Of a DNA stretch of 64,000 nucleotides, positions 44,508-53,447 are shown piece after piece (positions within the stretch are counted from its first letter, which is position 1; every line of letters begins with the position of its first letter). Origin of the DNA: Mycobacterium scrofulaceum (GTDB lineage: Bacteria > Actinomycetota > Actinomycetes > Mycobacteriales > Mycobacteriaceae); NCBI RefSeq assembly GCF_002086735.1, contig NZ_MVIJ01000007.1, positions 1 to 64,000 on the forward strand. Reading direction: 5' to 3'. The position numbers and the translations under genes are program-made. The notes below the pieces were generated by a model. That model was not told the origin of the DNA. It did not search any database and worked only from the letters and a program-made list of their open reading frames with translations.

Positions 44508-45257
44508 TCAGACGCAGTCCGACGCGGCGTCCACGACGAACACCGCGCCGCTGGTATAGCTACTCTGCTCGGTGCACAGGAAGGCGATCGTCGGGGCGAT
44601 CTCCGAGACGGAACCGAAGCGGCGCAGCGGGATATGCGCCAGCTCGGACTCGACCAGCTCTGCCGAGCCCAGCATGGGCGCGGTCATCGGGGTTTCGATC
44701 GCGCCCGGCGCCACGGCGTTGACCCTGATGCCCTTATTCGCCCACTTGACGGCGAGGTTCCTGGTGACACAGACGATCCCGGCCTTGGCCGCGCCGTAGC
44801 CGGGGACCAAGGGGACCGCCCGCAGCGCGGACATCGACGCCAGATTCACCACGCTGGCACCGCCGGCCGCGGTCGACGCCTTCAACGCGCGGTAGAGGCC
44901 GACCGTCAACCGGTACGGTCCGGTGAGGTTCAGCGCGACCGACGCCTCGAACCCGTCCGGCTTCGATTCGTCAAGGCCGCCGGGAAAATTGGCGCCGGCG
45001 TTGTTGATCAGTACGTCGAGGCGGGTGAACTTTTCCGCCAGCGCGTCGACCGAGCCGGGGTCGCTGATCTGTAGCTGCTGGTAACCCATGCCGGACAGGT
45101 CGGCCGCGTAGGCGTCCGCCTGCGGTTTGGTCCCGGTGACGGTGACGCGCGCCCCCGCGTCGCGGAACAGGAGGGCGGTCGCGTGCCCAATTCCGCTGGT
45201 GCCGCCGGTAATCAGGGCCGTGGTCCCGGTGAAGTCGAAGCTCACGCGCGCCGTCAT
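44508..45257 (-). CDS. Short-chain dehydrogenase/reductase
   Basis: 249-residue SDR. Cofactor motif TGGTSGIGHA (about 17-26), NNAGA, Ser in NLASMSA, YGAAK for Tyr/Lys and GAIETPM. ATG 45257 overlaps the upstream MBL-fold gene stop by four bases. Third gene of the operon. It may oxidise the alcohol released by the sulfatase-like enzyme upstream; this is inferred from order alone. Confidence 0.85.
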   Translation of the reverse strand: MTARVSFDFTGTTALITGGTSGIGHATALLFRDAGARVTVTGTKPQADAYAADLSGMGYQQLQISDPGSVDALAEKFTRLDVLINNAGANFPGGLDESKPDGFEASVALNLTGPYRLTVGLYRALKASTAAGGASVVNLASMSALRAVPLVPGYGAAKAGIVCVTRNLAVKWANKGIRVNAVAPGAIETPMTAPMLGSAELVESELAHIPLRRFGSVSEIAPTIAFLCTEQSSYTSGAVFVVDAASDCV

Positions 45258-46495
45258 GAATTCCTCGCTATCTGGTTTTTGAGCCAGGCGCATTCCCAGA
45301 AGTTGGTGCTGCCGGCCAGGAGTTGTTCGTGGGCGTCGCGCAGCACGGCCCGCGCCCCGGCGTGGCCGGAACCCACCAGCTCGGCCAGATGGATCGCCTG
45401 CAGCGGGCGGCCGGCGCCGAGGTGCCCCCGCGCCCGGTCCACCAATGCTTCCGCCCCGGCCAGCTCGACCACGTCGGCGGCGACGGCGTCGAATCCGACC
45501 GGATAGAGCTCGGTCGTCGACTCGTGGTGAAACCAGCCGGAGTAGTTCTCCCAGATGGCCCGCACGTCCCAGGCCACCTTGCCATAGCCTTGTCCCACTT
45601 CATATTCCGCGGGCAAGGTAACCTCGCGCATCAGGGTGCGCACATCCTTGCCCGCGTTCATCCCCGCCACGGTCTGGTCGTGCACGTAGCGGATCGCGTC
45701 GCGCAACCGGGCCAGCTCGGCGTGGATGCGTTCGGCACCCGCTATCGGCTCGAAGTGACCGGTGACCAGGAGGTCGGGCCGCAGGTCGCGCACCCGCTCC
45801 ACCGACGCGACGGCGGTCAGCGCGTCACGATACCGGTCGCCGCGTATGGTGACCAGGTTGGGGATGTGCCCGAACAGCGGGCCGAAGACGTTGCCGCACA
45901 GGCAGATTCGCTCGGCCGGCAGCCACACCACCAGGGAGTCGGTGGTTTCGCCGCCCGGCACGGAGATCAGCTCCATCCGCCGGCCGCCGACCTCCAGGTC
46001 CAGGGTGTCTTCGAAGTCGATGTCGACGACGGGGGCGCTCTGGCCGGCCAACCGGGTACTACCCAGGCGCCGCTGGATCGCCTGGATGCCGCTCACCAGA
46101 GTGTCCTTGAACGCGAAGGCGCTCCGGCTGGCGCGATAGGGGATGAGGCGCTCGTTGTCGTCGCGCCACAGTGTCCAGTTCGCCTGCGCGACGACGGTGG
46201 TGTCCGGGTCCCGGACGCTGTCCAAGCCCCCGACGTGGTCGACGTGGCCCTGGGTGAAGATGATGTAGCGCACCGGCGAGGAGTCGACCGCGTCGAAGTT
46301 CGCGCGATGCACCGGGCCCTCGAAACCCATGCCGGTGTTGACGATCACCCGGCCCTCGCCAGTGGTGAGCAGGTACGAATTTGACAGCCCCGGCGAGCAC
46401 CACAGCCCGGGAGCGATCTCCTCGGCACGGTCGGCGGCAGCGGGCCGCATGGCGTCGGCGCCGGGCCTGCTGCGGTAGACCGGTTCGAAGCTCAT
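45254..46495 (-). CDS. Metallo-beta-lactamase-fold hydrolase (alkylsulfatase-like)
   Basis: 413 residues. MBL core: TGMGFEGPVHRANF, then the metal motif FTQGHVDHVGG (80-90). The usual HxHxDH is QxHxDH here: Q82 stands in place of the first His, with H84, D86 and H87 kept. Residue VPGGETTDSLVVWLP also lacks the common His and has Glu. The C-terminal dimerisation domain resembles alkyl sulfatases. So it may be a divergent sulfatase or a mononuclear enzyme. Coupled to the sulfotransferase gene upstream and the SDR downstream. Confidence 0.75.
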   Translation of the reverse strand: MSFEPVYRSRPGADAMRPAAADRAEEIAPGLWCSPGLSNSYLLTTGEGRVIVNTGMGFEGPVHRANFDAVDSSPVRYIIFTQGHVDHVGGLDSVRDPDTTVVAQANWTLWRDDNERLIPYRASRSAFAFKDTLVSGIQAIQRRLGSTRLAGQSAPVVDIDFEDTLDLEVGGRRMELISVPGGETTDSLVVWLPAERICLCGNVFGPLFGHIPNLVTIRGDRYRDALTAVASVERVRDLRPDLLVTGHFEPIAGAERIHAELARLRDAIRYVHDQTVAGMNAGKDVRTLMREVTLPAEYEVGQGYGKVAWDVRAIWENYSGWFHHESTTELYPVGFDAVAADVVELAGAEALVDRARGHLGAGRPLQAIHLAELVGSGHAGARAVLRDAHEQLLAGSTNFWECAWLKNQIARNS

Positions 46496-46522
46496 GCCGG
46501 CGTGTCCTTTCCCCTGGGCCGG

Positions 46523-47785
46523 CTAGGCCTCCGCATGGACGTCGAACCTGTCGAAGTAGAAGCCGAAAGGCGCGCGCAACTCGTCGGCGGTGATGCCGAA
46601 GTGCCGGTGCAGGTCGTAGTGGATGCGGCCGTGTTTGCCGCGCGGATTGCCGTCCAGGTAGTTCTGGAAGCGCGCGCGGGCCTTGGGGGTCAGTTCGACG
46701 CCGCCGCACCGGTAAAGCCGCTCGAGCACCGGCATTTCGTTGCCGTTCAGTTCGTGGAAACTGATGTCGATGCTGCGTTCGGCCGGCACCAGGTCGCGGT
46801 CGCGCACGCAGGCGTCGAGCAGCCGGTGCACCCGGTCGCTCCAATAGTTCAGCAACCAGTCCGGATCGATGCTCGTTCGGCGCAGCCGATCGGAGTAGGC
46901 CATCATCGTGATCGCCGACTGGATCACCGCGACGGGATCGCGGTGCGTGAAAGCCACTGTGGCGTCGGGGAATGTCGCCATCAGCGGGCCGAGCTGCTCA
47001 CAGTGCTGGGGGCTTTTCAGCACCCAGGTCCGGGGACCGCGCAGGAAGGTCAGCGCCTGCAGCACCTTCTTCAGGTATGCGTAGTGCCGGGTTTGGTCCA
47101 GTCCCAGGTAGTAGTCGCGCCAATCCGCGACCCGCGCATGCCATTCCAGGACGTAGGCGGCCAGGTCGAGGTCGAGGAGCTCGACTTCCTCCTCGATCGC
47201 CTCGGGGAATCGGTCGTGCATGGCGGCGACCAGCGGAGCGCTCGCCATCAGCGCGTCGTGCTCGGATTTGGCGCGCGCGTATCGCGGGTCGACACCGGAG
47301 ATGCCCGGGCCATCGCCGCGGGCGGGGATGGGTTCCTGACTCTCCCAGTAGGGCAGGGCACGCCGGCGCGGGTCGGCCGCGACGAGGTTCACCAGGTGGG
47401 TCGTGCCCGATCGTGGCATCCCGACGACGATGAACGGGTTCTCGATCGGGATCGCCCCTATTTCGGGATACCGCTTGAGGAGATCGGTCAGGGACAACCG
47501 GTTGCGCAGCAATCGCACGACGCGCTGCCGCAGCGACGAGCGCGTGAGCTGGCGCAGTCCCTCGTCGGCTTCGATCGCGGCGACGTGCGCGGCGAGCCGG
47601 TCTTCAAAGCCGTCGACGTCGTCGAGATCGTCGACGCCTGCCTGACTCTCCGCCTCCGCGCGCATCCGGTCGAGGTCGAAGTCGACGCGTCTGGCCTCGG
47701 TGAATTCCAGGATCTGGCGTTGGACGTCGGTCAGTTCGGGCGCGGTCAGGTCGTCGAAGTCGATGTCATCAACGGCAGAGCCCAC
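46523..47785 (-). CDS. PAPS-dependent sulfotransferase
   Basis: 420 residues. The PAPS 5'-phosphosulfate loop VVGMPRSGTTHL (120-131) and the 3'-phosphate site THRDPVAVIQS are both clear. The N-terminal 100 residues are helical and acidic, as in other mycobacterial sulfotransferases (Stf/Rv-type) of 370-420 residues. It would sulfate a hydroxyl on a lipid or sterol-like acceptor. First gene of a five-gene minus-strand operon ending at 43040, which also encodes a sulfatase-like enzyme. Confidence 0.88.
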   Translation of the reverse strand: MGSAVDDIDFDDLTAPELTDVQRQILEFTEARRVDFDLDRMRAEAESQAGVDDLDDVDGFEDRLAAHVAAIEADEGLRQLTRSSLRQRVVRLLRNRLSLTDLLKRYPEIGAIPIENPFIVVGMPRSGTTHLVNLVAADPRRRALPYWESQEPIPARGDGPGISGVDPRYARAKSEHDALMASAPLVAAMHDRFPEAIEEEVELLDLDLAAYVLEWHARVADWRDYYLGLDQTRHYAYLKKVLQALTFLRGPRTWVLKSPQHCEQLGPLMATFPDATVAFTHRDPVAVIQSAITMMAYSDRLRRTSIDPDWLLNYWSDRVHRLLDACVRDRDLVPAERSIDISFHELNGNEMPVLERLYRCGGVELTPKARARFQNYLDGNPRGKHGRIHYDLHRHFGITADELRAPFGFYFDRFDVHAEA

Positions 47786-47848
47786 CGGATCCTCTTTTCG
47801 ACGTGTCGTCGCAAGAGACTATGACACAGACGCTGGACGCCAGGGTCC

Positions 47849-48235
47849 CTACAGGTTCGCCAAGTCGTCCGGCACGTCGACCTTGTGCTCCTGCAGCGCC
47901 TCGAGGGGCACCACCTCGAGGGTGCGCTCGTGCGTGGAGGCCAGCACGACCGGCGCGGCGCAGCCGTCCTGGTGCGCACGAAGCCAGTTCAGCGCGGTGA
48001 CGCACCAGCGGTCGCCGGGCAGCAGGCCGGGGAACCGGTATTCGGGGACCGGGGTCAGCAAGTCGTTGCCGATCGAACGCTGGTGCTCCAGGAACTCGGT
48101 CGTCATGACCGCACAGATCGTGTGCCGGCCGAGGTCTTCGGGCCCGGTCGAGCAGCAACCGTCGCGGTAGTAGCCGGTGAGTGGCTCCGTGCCGCACGGT
48201 TCCAACGGACCGCCTAACACGTTTCGATCGGGCAC
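47849..48235 (-). CDS. DUF2237 family protein
   Basis: 128 residues from GTG 48235, beginning VPDRNVLGGPLEPCGTEPLTG. YRDGCCSTGPEDLGRHTICAV and PGDRWCVTALNWLRA are the family's conserved Cys-containing blocks. Proteins of this family are widespread, 120-130 residues long, and of unknown function. The ATG at 48277 adds 14 residues with low-GC codons that look untranslated, so GTG is preferred. Upstream is a 230-base intergenic region. Confidence 0.82.
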   Translation of the reverse strand: MPDRNVLGGPLEPCGTEPLTGYYRDGCCSTGPEDLGRHTICAVMTTEFLEHQRSIGNDLLTPVPEYRFPGLLPGDRWCVTALNWLRAHQDGCAAPVVLASTHERTLEVVPLEALQEHKVDVPDDLANL

Positions 48236-48467
48236 GGATTCAGTATCGCGCTCTCGGGGGTGAAGTTTGAAGCACATTTGCCGTCTGCGCCGGGGCGAAT
48301 TTGCCCGGCCCCGATGCGGGCCGGCTATCCCGCCATGCGGTAGGCGCCCGGCGGGCGGACGCCGCGCACGGCGCCGGATGACGGGCGGGTAACAATTACC
48401 ACCTCAAGCTGGCGCGACGCGCTGAGCAAATCCCGGGGAATTCGCCGGGAAAATTTATCGTCACATC

Positions 48468-49601
48468 GTGCACCGAAGAACGGCCCTCAAGCTGCCACTT
48501 CTGCTGGCAGCGGGCACCGCGCTCGCGCGGGCACCACGCGCCTCCGCCGAGGAGGCGGGACGGTGGCCCGCCGACCGCGCGAACCGCTGGTACCAGGCGC
48601 AAGGTTTCCTCGTCGGATCGAACTACATCACCTCCACCGCCATCAACCAACTCGAGATGTTCCAGCCCGACACCTACGACCCGCGGCGCATCGACACCGA
48701 GCTCGGGTGGGCCAGGTTCTACGGGCACAACACCGCCCGGGTGTTCCTGCACGATCAGCTGTGGGCTCAGGACCAGCGGGGCTTCCAGACGCGGCTCGCG
48801 CAGTTCGTCGACATCGCCGCGCGCCATCGCATCAAACCGCTGTTCGTCTTCTTCGATTCGTGCTGGGATCCGGCGCCCCGGGCGGGACCGCAACGCGCAC
48901 CAAGGCCCGGGGTGCACAACTCCGGCTGGGTGCAGAGCCCGGGCGCCGAACGGCTCGGCGACCCGCGTTACGCCGGCGTCATGCACGACTACGTCACCGC
49001 CGTATTGACCCAGTTCCGCAACGACGACCGGATTCTGGGTTGGGACTTGTGGAACGAGCCGGACAACCCCGCCCGGCAGTACAAGAATGCCGAACGCAGC
49101 GACAAGGATCAGCTGGTCGCCAACCTGCTTCCCCAGGTCTTCCGCTGGGCACGCGCGGTCAACCCCAGCCAGCCCCTCACCAGCGGCGTGTGGCGCGGCG
49201 ATTGGGGAGAACCCCAGGGCCGCAGCGCGATCAGCGATATTCAGCTCGCCAACGCCGACGTCATCACGTTCCACTCCTACGCCGACCCCGCGGGATTCGA
49301 ATCGCGGATCGGCGAGCTCGCCCCGCTGGGCCGGCCGATCCTGTGCACCGAGTACATGGCCCGGCCCCGGGGCAGCACCGTGGAGGGAATTCTCCCGGTG
49401 GCCAAGCGCCACAACGTCGGTGCCATCAATTGGGGCCTGGTCGCGGGGAAGACCCAGACCTACTTTCCCTGGGAATCGTGGGATCACCCGTACACCACGA
49501 TCCCGAAGGTCTGGTTCCACGACCTGCTCCGGCCCGATGGCCGTCCCTTCCAGGACACCGAAGCCCTGACGACCCGAAAGCTAGCCGGAAGTCAGGCTTG
49601 A
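48468..49601 (+). CDS. Exported GH5-like glycoside hydrolase (cellulase/mannanase type)
   Basis: 377 residues from GTG 48468. A twin-arginine-like start MHRRTALKLPLLLAAGTALA indicates export. TIM-barrel features: acid/base E197 in WDLWNEPDN and nucleophile E295 in LCTEYMARP, plus FHSYADP and GAINWGL. These are GH5/GH-A clan signs; the exact subfamily and substrate (beta-glucan, mannan, xylan) are unknown. Saprophytic NTM or envelope remodelling are both possible. The upstream 230 bases hold short GC-rich hairpins such as CCGGGGCGAATTTGCCCGG near 48295. Confidence 0.82.
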   Translation: MHRRTALKLPLLLAAGTALARAPRASAEEAGRWPADRANRWYQAQGFLVGSNYITSTAINQLEMFQPDTYDPRRIDTELGWARFYGHNTARVFLHDQLWAQDQRGFQTRLAQFVDIAARHRIKPLFVFFDSCWDPAPRAGPQRAPRPGVHNSGWVQSPGAERLGDPRYAGVMHDYVTAVLTQFRNDDRILGWDLWNEPDNPARQYKNAERSDKDQLVANLLPQVFRWARAVNPSQPLTSGVWRGDWGEPQGRSAISDIQLANADVITFHSYADPAGFESRIGELAPLGRPILCTEYMARPRGSTVEGILPVAKRHNVGAINWGLVAGKTQTYFPWESWDHPYTTIPKVWFHDLLRPDGRPFQDTEALTTRKLAGSQA

Positions 49602-49637
49602 GCCGGTGCCCAACCGGTGGCGTGCATCAGCAAGGAC

Positions 49638-50117
49638 TTACGGAGCTGCGAAGTCACCCACCACGGTCATCTTGTTGCCGTCAGTGGCGGTGGCGAAGCC
49701 GGCCGCGGTGAAAGCGCAGTTCACGATGATCCCTTGGTGTGGGGGGCTTTGCATCCACGAGTCGAGGGCCTGCATGGGATTCGCCGCTGATCCGGTGCCC
49801 CAATAGACAATCTCACCCGTGGCCGGGGGCCTGGTATAGCCGGCTTCTGCGATGCGCGTCCGCGGCGAAGAGCCGTCGGAACCGATGTGGCCGCTCAAGC
49901 CGGTGCGCAGCATGTCGTCGGCGTGCCGCTGCGCCGCCGCCCGCAAGCGCGGGTCGTCCGTGAGTGGCCCGCAAGGCTGACGAAGCCCGTTGACGCCGCT
50001 GTACAGGACAGCAGCGGAATCGTCTGCGTGCGCAACGAATTCAGCAACGGTGCCCGGAGTCGCAATGAGGACACCACAAAAGCAGAAGATGACGACGAGT
50101 TCGAGTTTCTTCGTCAT
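49638..50117 (-). CDS. Secreted CAP (SCP/PR1)-domain protein
   Basis: 159 residues from ATG 50117, MTKKLELVVIFCFCGVLIAT being the signal peptide. The CAP core includes VNGLRQPCGPLTDDPRLRAAAQRHADDM, HIGSDGSSPRTRIAEAGY, and WMQSPPHQGIIVNCAFTAAGFA, ending MTVVGDFAAP. The His of the first box and the NPMQALDSWMQSPPH region match the family. Two Cys may pair. Roles of bacterial CAP proteins are poorly known; secreted. Its 3' end is convergent with the GH5-like gene, 36 bases apart. Confidence 0.82.
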   Translation of the reverse strand: MTKKLELVVIFCFCGVLIATPGTVAEFVAHADDSAAVLYSGVNGLRQPCGPLTDDPRLRAAAQRHADDMLRTGLSGHIGSDGSSPRTRIAEAGYTRPPATGEIVYWGTGSAANPMQALDSWMQSPPHQGIIVNCAFTAAGFATATDGNKMTVVGDFAAP

Positions 50118-50358
50118 GTGGCCTCTTGCCGCGTGCCTCGCAGTTGTCGGTGGAACAATGCTATCCACCTACGACCGAGCACGACCAGGAACCGGCAGAT
50201 AGCAGCGGGCGGTCTTCGGCGGTGACGGGCCCTCGCGAGGGGCCTTCCCTGACGGTCACAGCAAATTCGGGAACCGTCGCCGGCCAGGCGGAATTCGGGA
50301 TTTCGTCGAACAAGTTCGATGTGATCAGAATCACGCCGGCTTTTGCTATGCTCCGGCC

Positions 50359-51201
50359 ATGGCGCTCCAGGGTCAAGAGCGCGACGTTCGTCGCCAGCTT
50401 CTTCGTAAGGTCAACGAGAAGTACGCGCAATACGTTCACGAGTACATCTACCAGAGGTTTTTATACCGTTATTTGACCCGTCGGCTGGCGGCGAACGACA
50501 TCGTATTCCTCAACTACGGCTACGAAGAGGACCCGCCGATGGGCGTGCCGCTCTCGCCCCCCGACGAGCCCAACCGGTTCCCGATCCAGCTCTACCACCG
50601 GACGGCGGCTCAGGTCGATCTCCGCGGTAAACACGTGCTGGAGGTCGGTTGCGGCCACGGCGGTGGAGCCTCCTACCTCATGCGCACGTTTCACCCGGCG
50701 TCATACACGGGACTGGATTTGAACTCGGACGGCATTGAATTTTGCCGGGAAAGACACAACGTGGCCGGCCTCGAGTTCGTGCAAGGCGACGCCGAGAATC
50801 TGCCCTTCCCAGACGAATCCTTCGATGCGGTGATCAATATCGAATCCTCACACCTTTACGCTCGGTTTCCCCGCTTTCTGACAGAGGTCGCGCGTGTGCT
50901 GCGCCCGAACGGGCATTTTCTGTACGCCGATTTCCGCCTCACTGAGGGACTTGCCGCGTGGGACGCGCAATTGGCTGATGCGCCGATGCGGATCCTGTCG
51001 CAGAGGGTGATCAGCCCCGAAGTCATGCGCGGGATGGAGAAAAACTCGCAGTGGTGGATGACGGTGGTCAACGCCCTCGTACCGTCATTCGCGCGCAGGT
51101 TCGCCTTGACCCGCGGCTACCGGTTCGTGTGGAAGACGTACGAGGACCTGCGCGACGGGGGCCTCACGCAATACCGGATGTACTGCTTCGCGAAGGCATG
51201 A
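50359..51201 (+). CDS. SAM-dependent methyltransferase (Rv2952/Fmt-like)
   Basis: 280 residues. SAM loop [15 protein letters not shown] (93-107), [14 protein letters not shown] and [17 protein letters not shown]. Blocks [22 protein letters not shown] and the end YRMYCFAKA agree closely with what I remember of Rv2952, the phthiotriol dimycocerosate O-methyltransferase, and of the GPL fatty-acid O-methyltransferase. So it probably O-methylates a hydroxyl on a lipid. No other PDIM or GPL genes are in the window. Its upstream 190 bases are less GC-rich. Confidence 0.85.
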   Translation: MALQGQERDVRRQLLRKVNEKYAQYVHEYIYQRFLYRYLTRRLAANDIVFLNYGYEEDPPMGVPLSPPDEPNRFPIQLYHRTAAQVDLRGKHVLEVGCGHGGGASYLMRTFHPASYTGLDLNSDGIEFCRERHNVAGLEFVQGDAENLPFPDESFDAVINIESSHLYARFPRFLTEVARVLRPNGHFLYADFRLTEGLAAWDAQLADAPMRILSQRVISPEVMRGMEKNSQWWMTVVNALVPSFARRFALTRGYRFVWKTYEDLRDGGLTQYRMYCFAKA

Positions 51202-51279
51202 GCCGGACCCCCGGGGCGGGCTTGCCTCGCCCCGGTGGCGCAGGCAACCCCATGTGCGAGAACGCCTTGGAGGCGTTGG

Positions 51280-51366
51280 CGGTGGCGGAGGGATTTGAAC
51301 CCTCGGACGGTGTTAGCCGTCACACGCTTTCGAGGCGTGCTCCTTAGGCCGCTCGGACACGCCACC
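51280..51366 (-). tRNA. tRNA-Ser(CGA)
   Basis: Minus-strand class II tRNA. Acceptor GGTGGCG (51366-51360) pairs with CGCCACC (51287-51281); discriminator G at 51280. The loop CTCGAAA gives anticodon CGA for UCG codons. Long variable arm GACGGCTAACACCGTC and T-arm GGGTTCAAATCCC are clear. Encoded without CCA. In M. tuberculosis a fragmentary integrase lies next to a serine tRNA at this place. Confidence 0.96.
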
Positions 51367-51395
51367 GCCGAGCAGCTTACCGAACCGACGCCCCC

Positions 51396-51854
51396 TCACC
51401 CCAATCGCTGCCGGGCGAAGAATGCCTCCAGGGGTGCCGCGCACTCCTCGGCGAGCACGCCGCCCCGCACTTCCGGGCGATGGTTGAGCCGCCGGTCGCG
51501 GACCACGTCCCACAGCGAGCCGACGGCACCCGTCTTGGGCTCCCACGCGCCGAACACCAGCCGGCCGACGCGGGCCAGGACGAGAGCGCCGGCGCACATG
51601 GTGCACGGTTCGACGGTGACCGCCAGCGTGGCGCCCTCCAGCCGCCAACCGTCGCCGAGCACCGCGGCCGCCGCCCGCAGCGCCAGGATCTCGGCGTGCG
51701 CGGTGGGATCGCCGAGGGCTTCCCGGGCATTGACGGCGCGGGCCAGTTCGGTTCCGTCCGCGCCGACGACCACCGCGCCGATGGGCACGTCCCGGGGACC
51801 CGCCGTCGCGGCGACCGCCAACGCAGAGCGGATCAGGTCTTCGTCAGCGATCAC
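51396..51854 (-). CDS. tadA: tRNA-specific adenosine deaminase TadA (Rv3752c-like)
   Basis: 152 residues, the same length as Rv3752c. Zinc site: H53-A-E55 (E55 is the proton shuttle) and P83-C84-T-M-C87. Deaminates A34 of tRNA-Arg to inosine. Starts GTG 51854, overlapping the preceding stop by 4 bases (GTGA). The open frame continues far upstream through the overlapped genes, but this start gives the right protein. Some members also act on other nucleosides. Confidence 0.92.
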   Translation of the reverse strand: MIADEDLIRSALAVAATAGPRDVPIGAVVVGADGTELARAVNAREALGDPTAHAEILALRAAAAVLGDGWRLEGATLAVTVEPCTMCAGALVLARVGRLVFGAWEPKTGAVGSLWDVVRDRRLNHRPEVRGGVLAEECAAPLEAFFARQRLG

Positions 51855-52372
51855 CGACCGATGCGGTCGATCACCGCCGACAACTGGTCCGCGAAACCCA
51901 TCTCCCGGGCGATGCGGCCGAGCTGCTCGTCGGCGTACAGGTCGGCCTCGTCGAGGATGACGCCCAGCACCGCCTCGGGCAGCCCGATATCGGACAGCAG
52001 TCCGAGGTCGCCCTCCTCGAACGGGTCGGAGTCTTCCAGGTCCTCGGGATCGATGTCGGCATCGAGTTTGTCCAGCACCTCGGCGGCGATGTCGTAGTCC
52101 AGGGCGGCGGTGGCGTCCGACAGCAGCAGCCGGGTCCCCGACGGCGCCGGGCGCACGATCACGAAGAACTCGTCGTCCACGTCGAGCAGCCCGAACACGG
52201 CGCCCGCGCTGCGCAATTCCCGCAGCTCCGTCTCCGCGGCCTTGAGGCTCATCAGTGATTTGCGAGCCATCGGGGCACACCGCCACTGGCCCTCTTCGCG
52301 CACGACCGCTACGCCGAAACCGTCCGGTATATCGGCGGACAGGCCTTGGGCTGGGGCCCGTTGTGCTCCCAT
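51851..52372 (-). CDS. tRNA adenosine deaminase-associated protein (Rv3753c-like)
   Basis: 173-residue acidic protein. It keeps a conserved FGVAVVREEGQWRCAPM start, a middle GLLDVDDEFFVIVRPAPSG, and an Asp/Glu-rich stretch PEDLEDSDPFEEGDLGLLSD. Always found upstream of tadA in actinobacteria and translationally coupled here. Function unproven. A start at a later Met is possible but the N-terminus looks conserved. Confidence 0.87.
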   Translation of the reverse strand: MGAQRAPAQGLSADIPDGFGVAVVREEGQWRCAPMARKSLMSLKAAETELRELRSAGAVFGLLDVDDEFFVIVRPAPSGTRLLLSDATAALDYDIAAEVLDKLDADIDPEDLEDSDPFEEGDLGLLSDIGLPEAVLGVILDEADLYADEQLGRIAREMGFADQLSAVIDRIGR

Positions 52373-52475
52373 GGCCGCTTACGGTAGTCCCAGACCACGC
52401 CCCATGACCAGATGGAGCGCGAGCGGGGCAACATCTGGCCGTACCGCCGGCGCCGGACTGTGCCAACCTTGATCT

Positions 52476-53447
52476 GTGGCTAGCCCTGTTTCTCAACCAC
52501 CGGTGTGTGTGCTCGGGCTGGGGCTGATCGGGGGGTCGATCATGCGGGCCGCCGCCGCGGCGGGCCGCGAAGTGTTCGGTTACAACCGGTCGGTGGAGGG
52601 CGCGCAGGGAGCCGTCGCCGACGGTTTCGACGCGACCACCGACCTGACCGCGACGCTGACCCGCGCGCGTGACACCGGCGCACTGATCGTCCTGGCCGTG
52701 CCCATGCCGGCGATGGCCGGCATGCTCGCCCACATCGCCGAACTGGCCCCGAACTGCCCGTTGACCGACGTGACCAGCGTCAAACGGGCGGTGCTCGACG
52801 AGGTCGTCGCGGCCGGTCTGCAGGAACGTTTCGTCGGCGGTCACCCGATGGCGGGCACAGCTCATTCGGGTTGGGCCGCCGGCCACCCGGGCCTGTTCAC
52901 CCGGGCGCCGTGGGTGGTCAGCGTCGACGACCACGTCGACCCCGCGGTGTGGTCGATGGTGATGACGCTGGCGCTGGACTGCGGCGCGGTGGTGGTGCCG
53001 GCCAAGTCCGACGACCACGACGCCGCGGCCGCCGCCATCTCGCACCTGCCCCACCTGCTGGCCGAGGCGCTGGCCGTCGTCGCCGGCGAAGTCCCGCTGG
53101 CGTTCGCGCTGGCCGCCGGATCGTTCCGCGACGGGACGCGGGTGGCGGCCACCGCCCCGGACCTGGTGCGGGCGATGTGCGAGGGCAATTCCGACCAGCT
53201 GCTGCCGGCGGCCGACCGGGTCATCGAGCTGCTCAGCCGGGCCCGCGAGTCGCTGGTCGCGAACAACGGGGTCGCCGAACTGGTCGAGGCCGGCCACGCC
53301 GCCCGCACGCGTTACGACAGCTTCCCGCGTTCCGACATCTTCCACGTCCTCATCGGCAGCGAGGACTGGCGCGAGGAGCTGGCCGCCGCCGGGAGGGCGG
53401 GCGGCGTGATCAGATCCGCTCTGCCAACCCTGGATAGTCGACGATGA
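52476..53447 (+). CDS. tyrA: Prephenate dehydrogenase TyrA (Rv3754-like)
   Basis: 323 residues, GTG start at 52476. NAD motif [10 protein letters not shown] (12-21) and prephenate-site blocks [12 protein letters not shown] and [18 protein letters not shown]. Oxidatively decarboxylates prephenate to 4-hydroxyphenylpyruvate in tyrosine synthesis. No ACT domain. Its last 38 bases overlap the 3' end of the convergent glycolipid-binding-like gene. Confidence 0.92.
   Translation: MASPVSQPPVCVLGLGLIGGSIMRAAAAAGREVFGYNRSVEGAQGAVADGFDATTDLTATLTRARDTGALIVLAVPMPAMAGMLAHIAELAPNCPLTDVTSVKRAVLDEVVAAGLQERFVGGHPMAGTAHSGWAAGHPGLFTRAPWVVSVDDHVDPAVWSMVMTLALDCGAVVVPAKSDDHDAAAAAISHLPHLLAEALAVVAGEVPLAFALAAGSFRDGTRVAATAPDLVRAMCEGNSDQLLPAADRVIELLSRARESLVANNGVAELVEAGHAARTRYDSFPRSDIFHVLIGSEDWREELAAAGRAGGVIRSALPTLDSRR

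Noticed and set aside
51280..51366. Integrated element at the tRNA-Ser(CGA) 3' end
   Set aside because: A serine tRNA here is next to an integrase fragment in M. tuberculosis, but I found no second copy of the tRNA 3' end and no integrase in the window.
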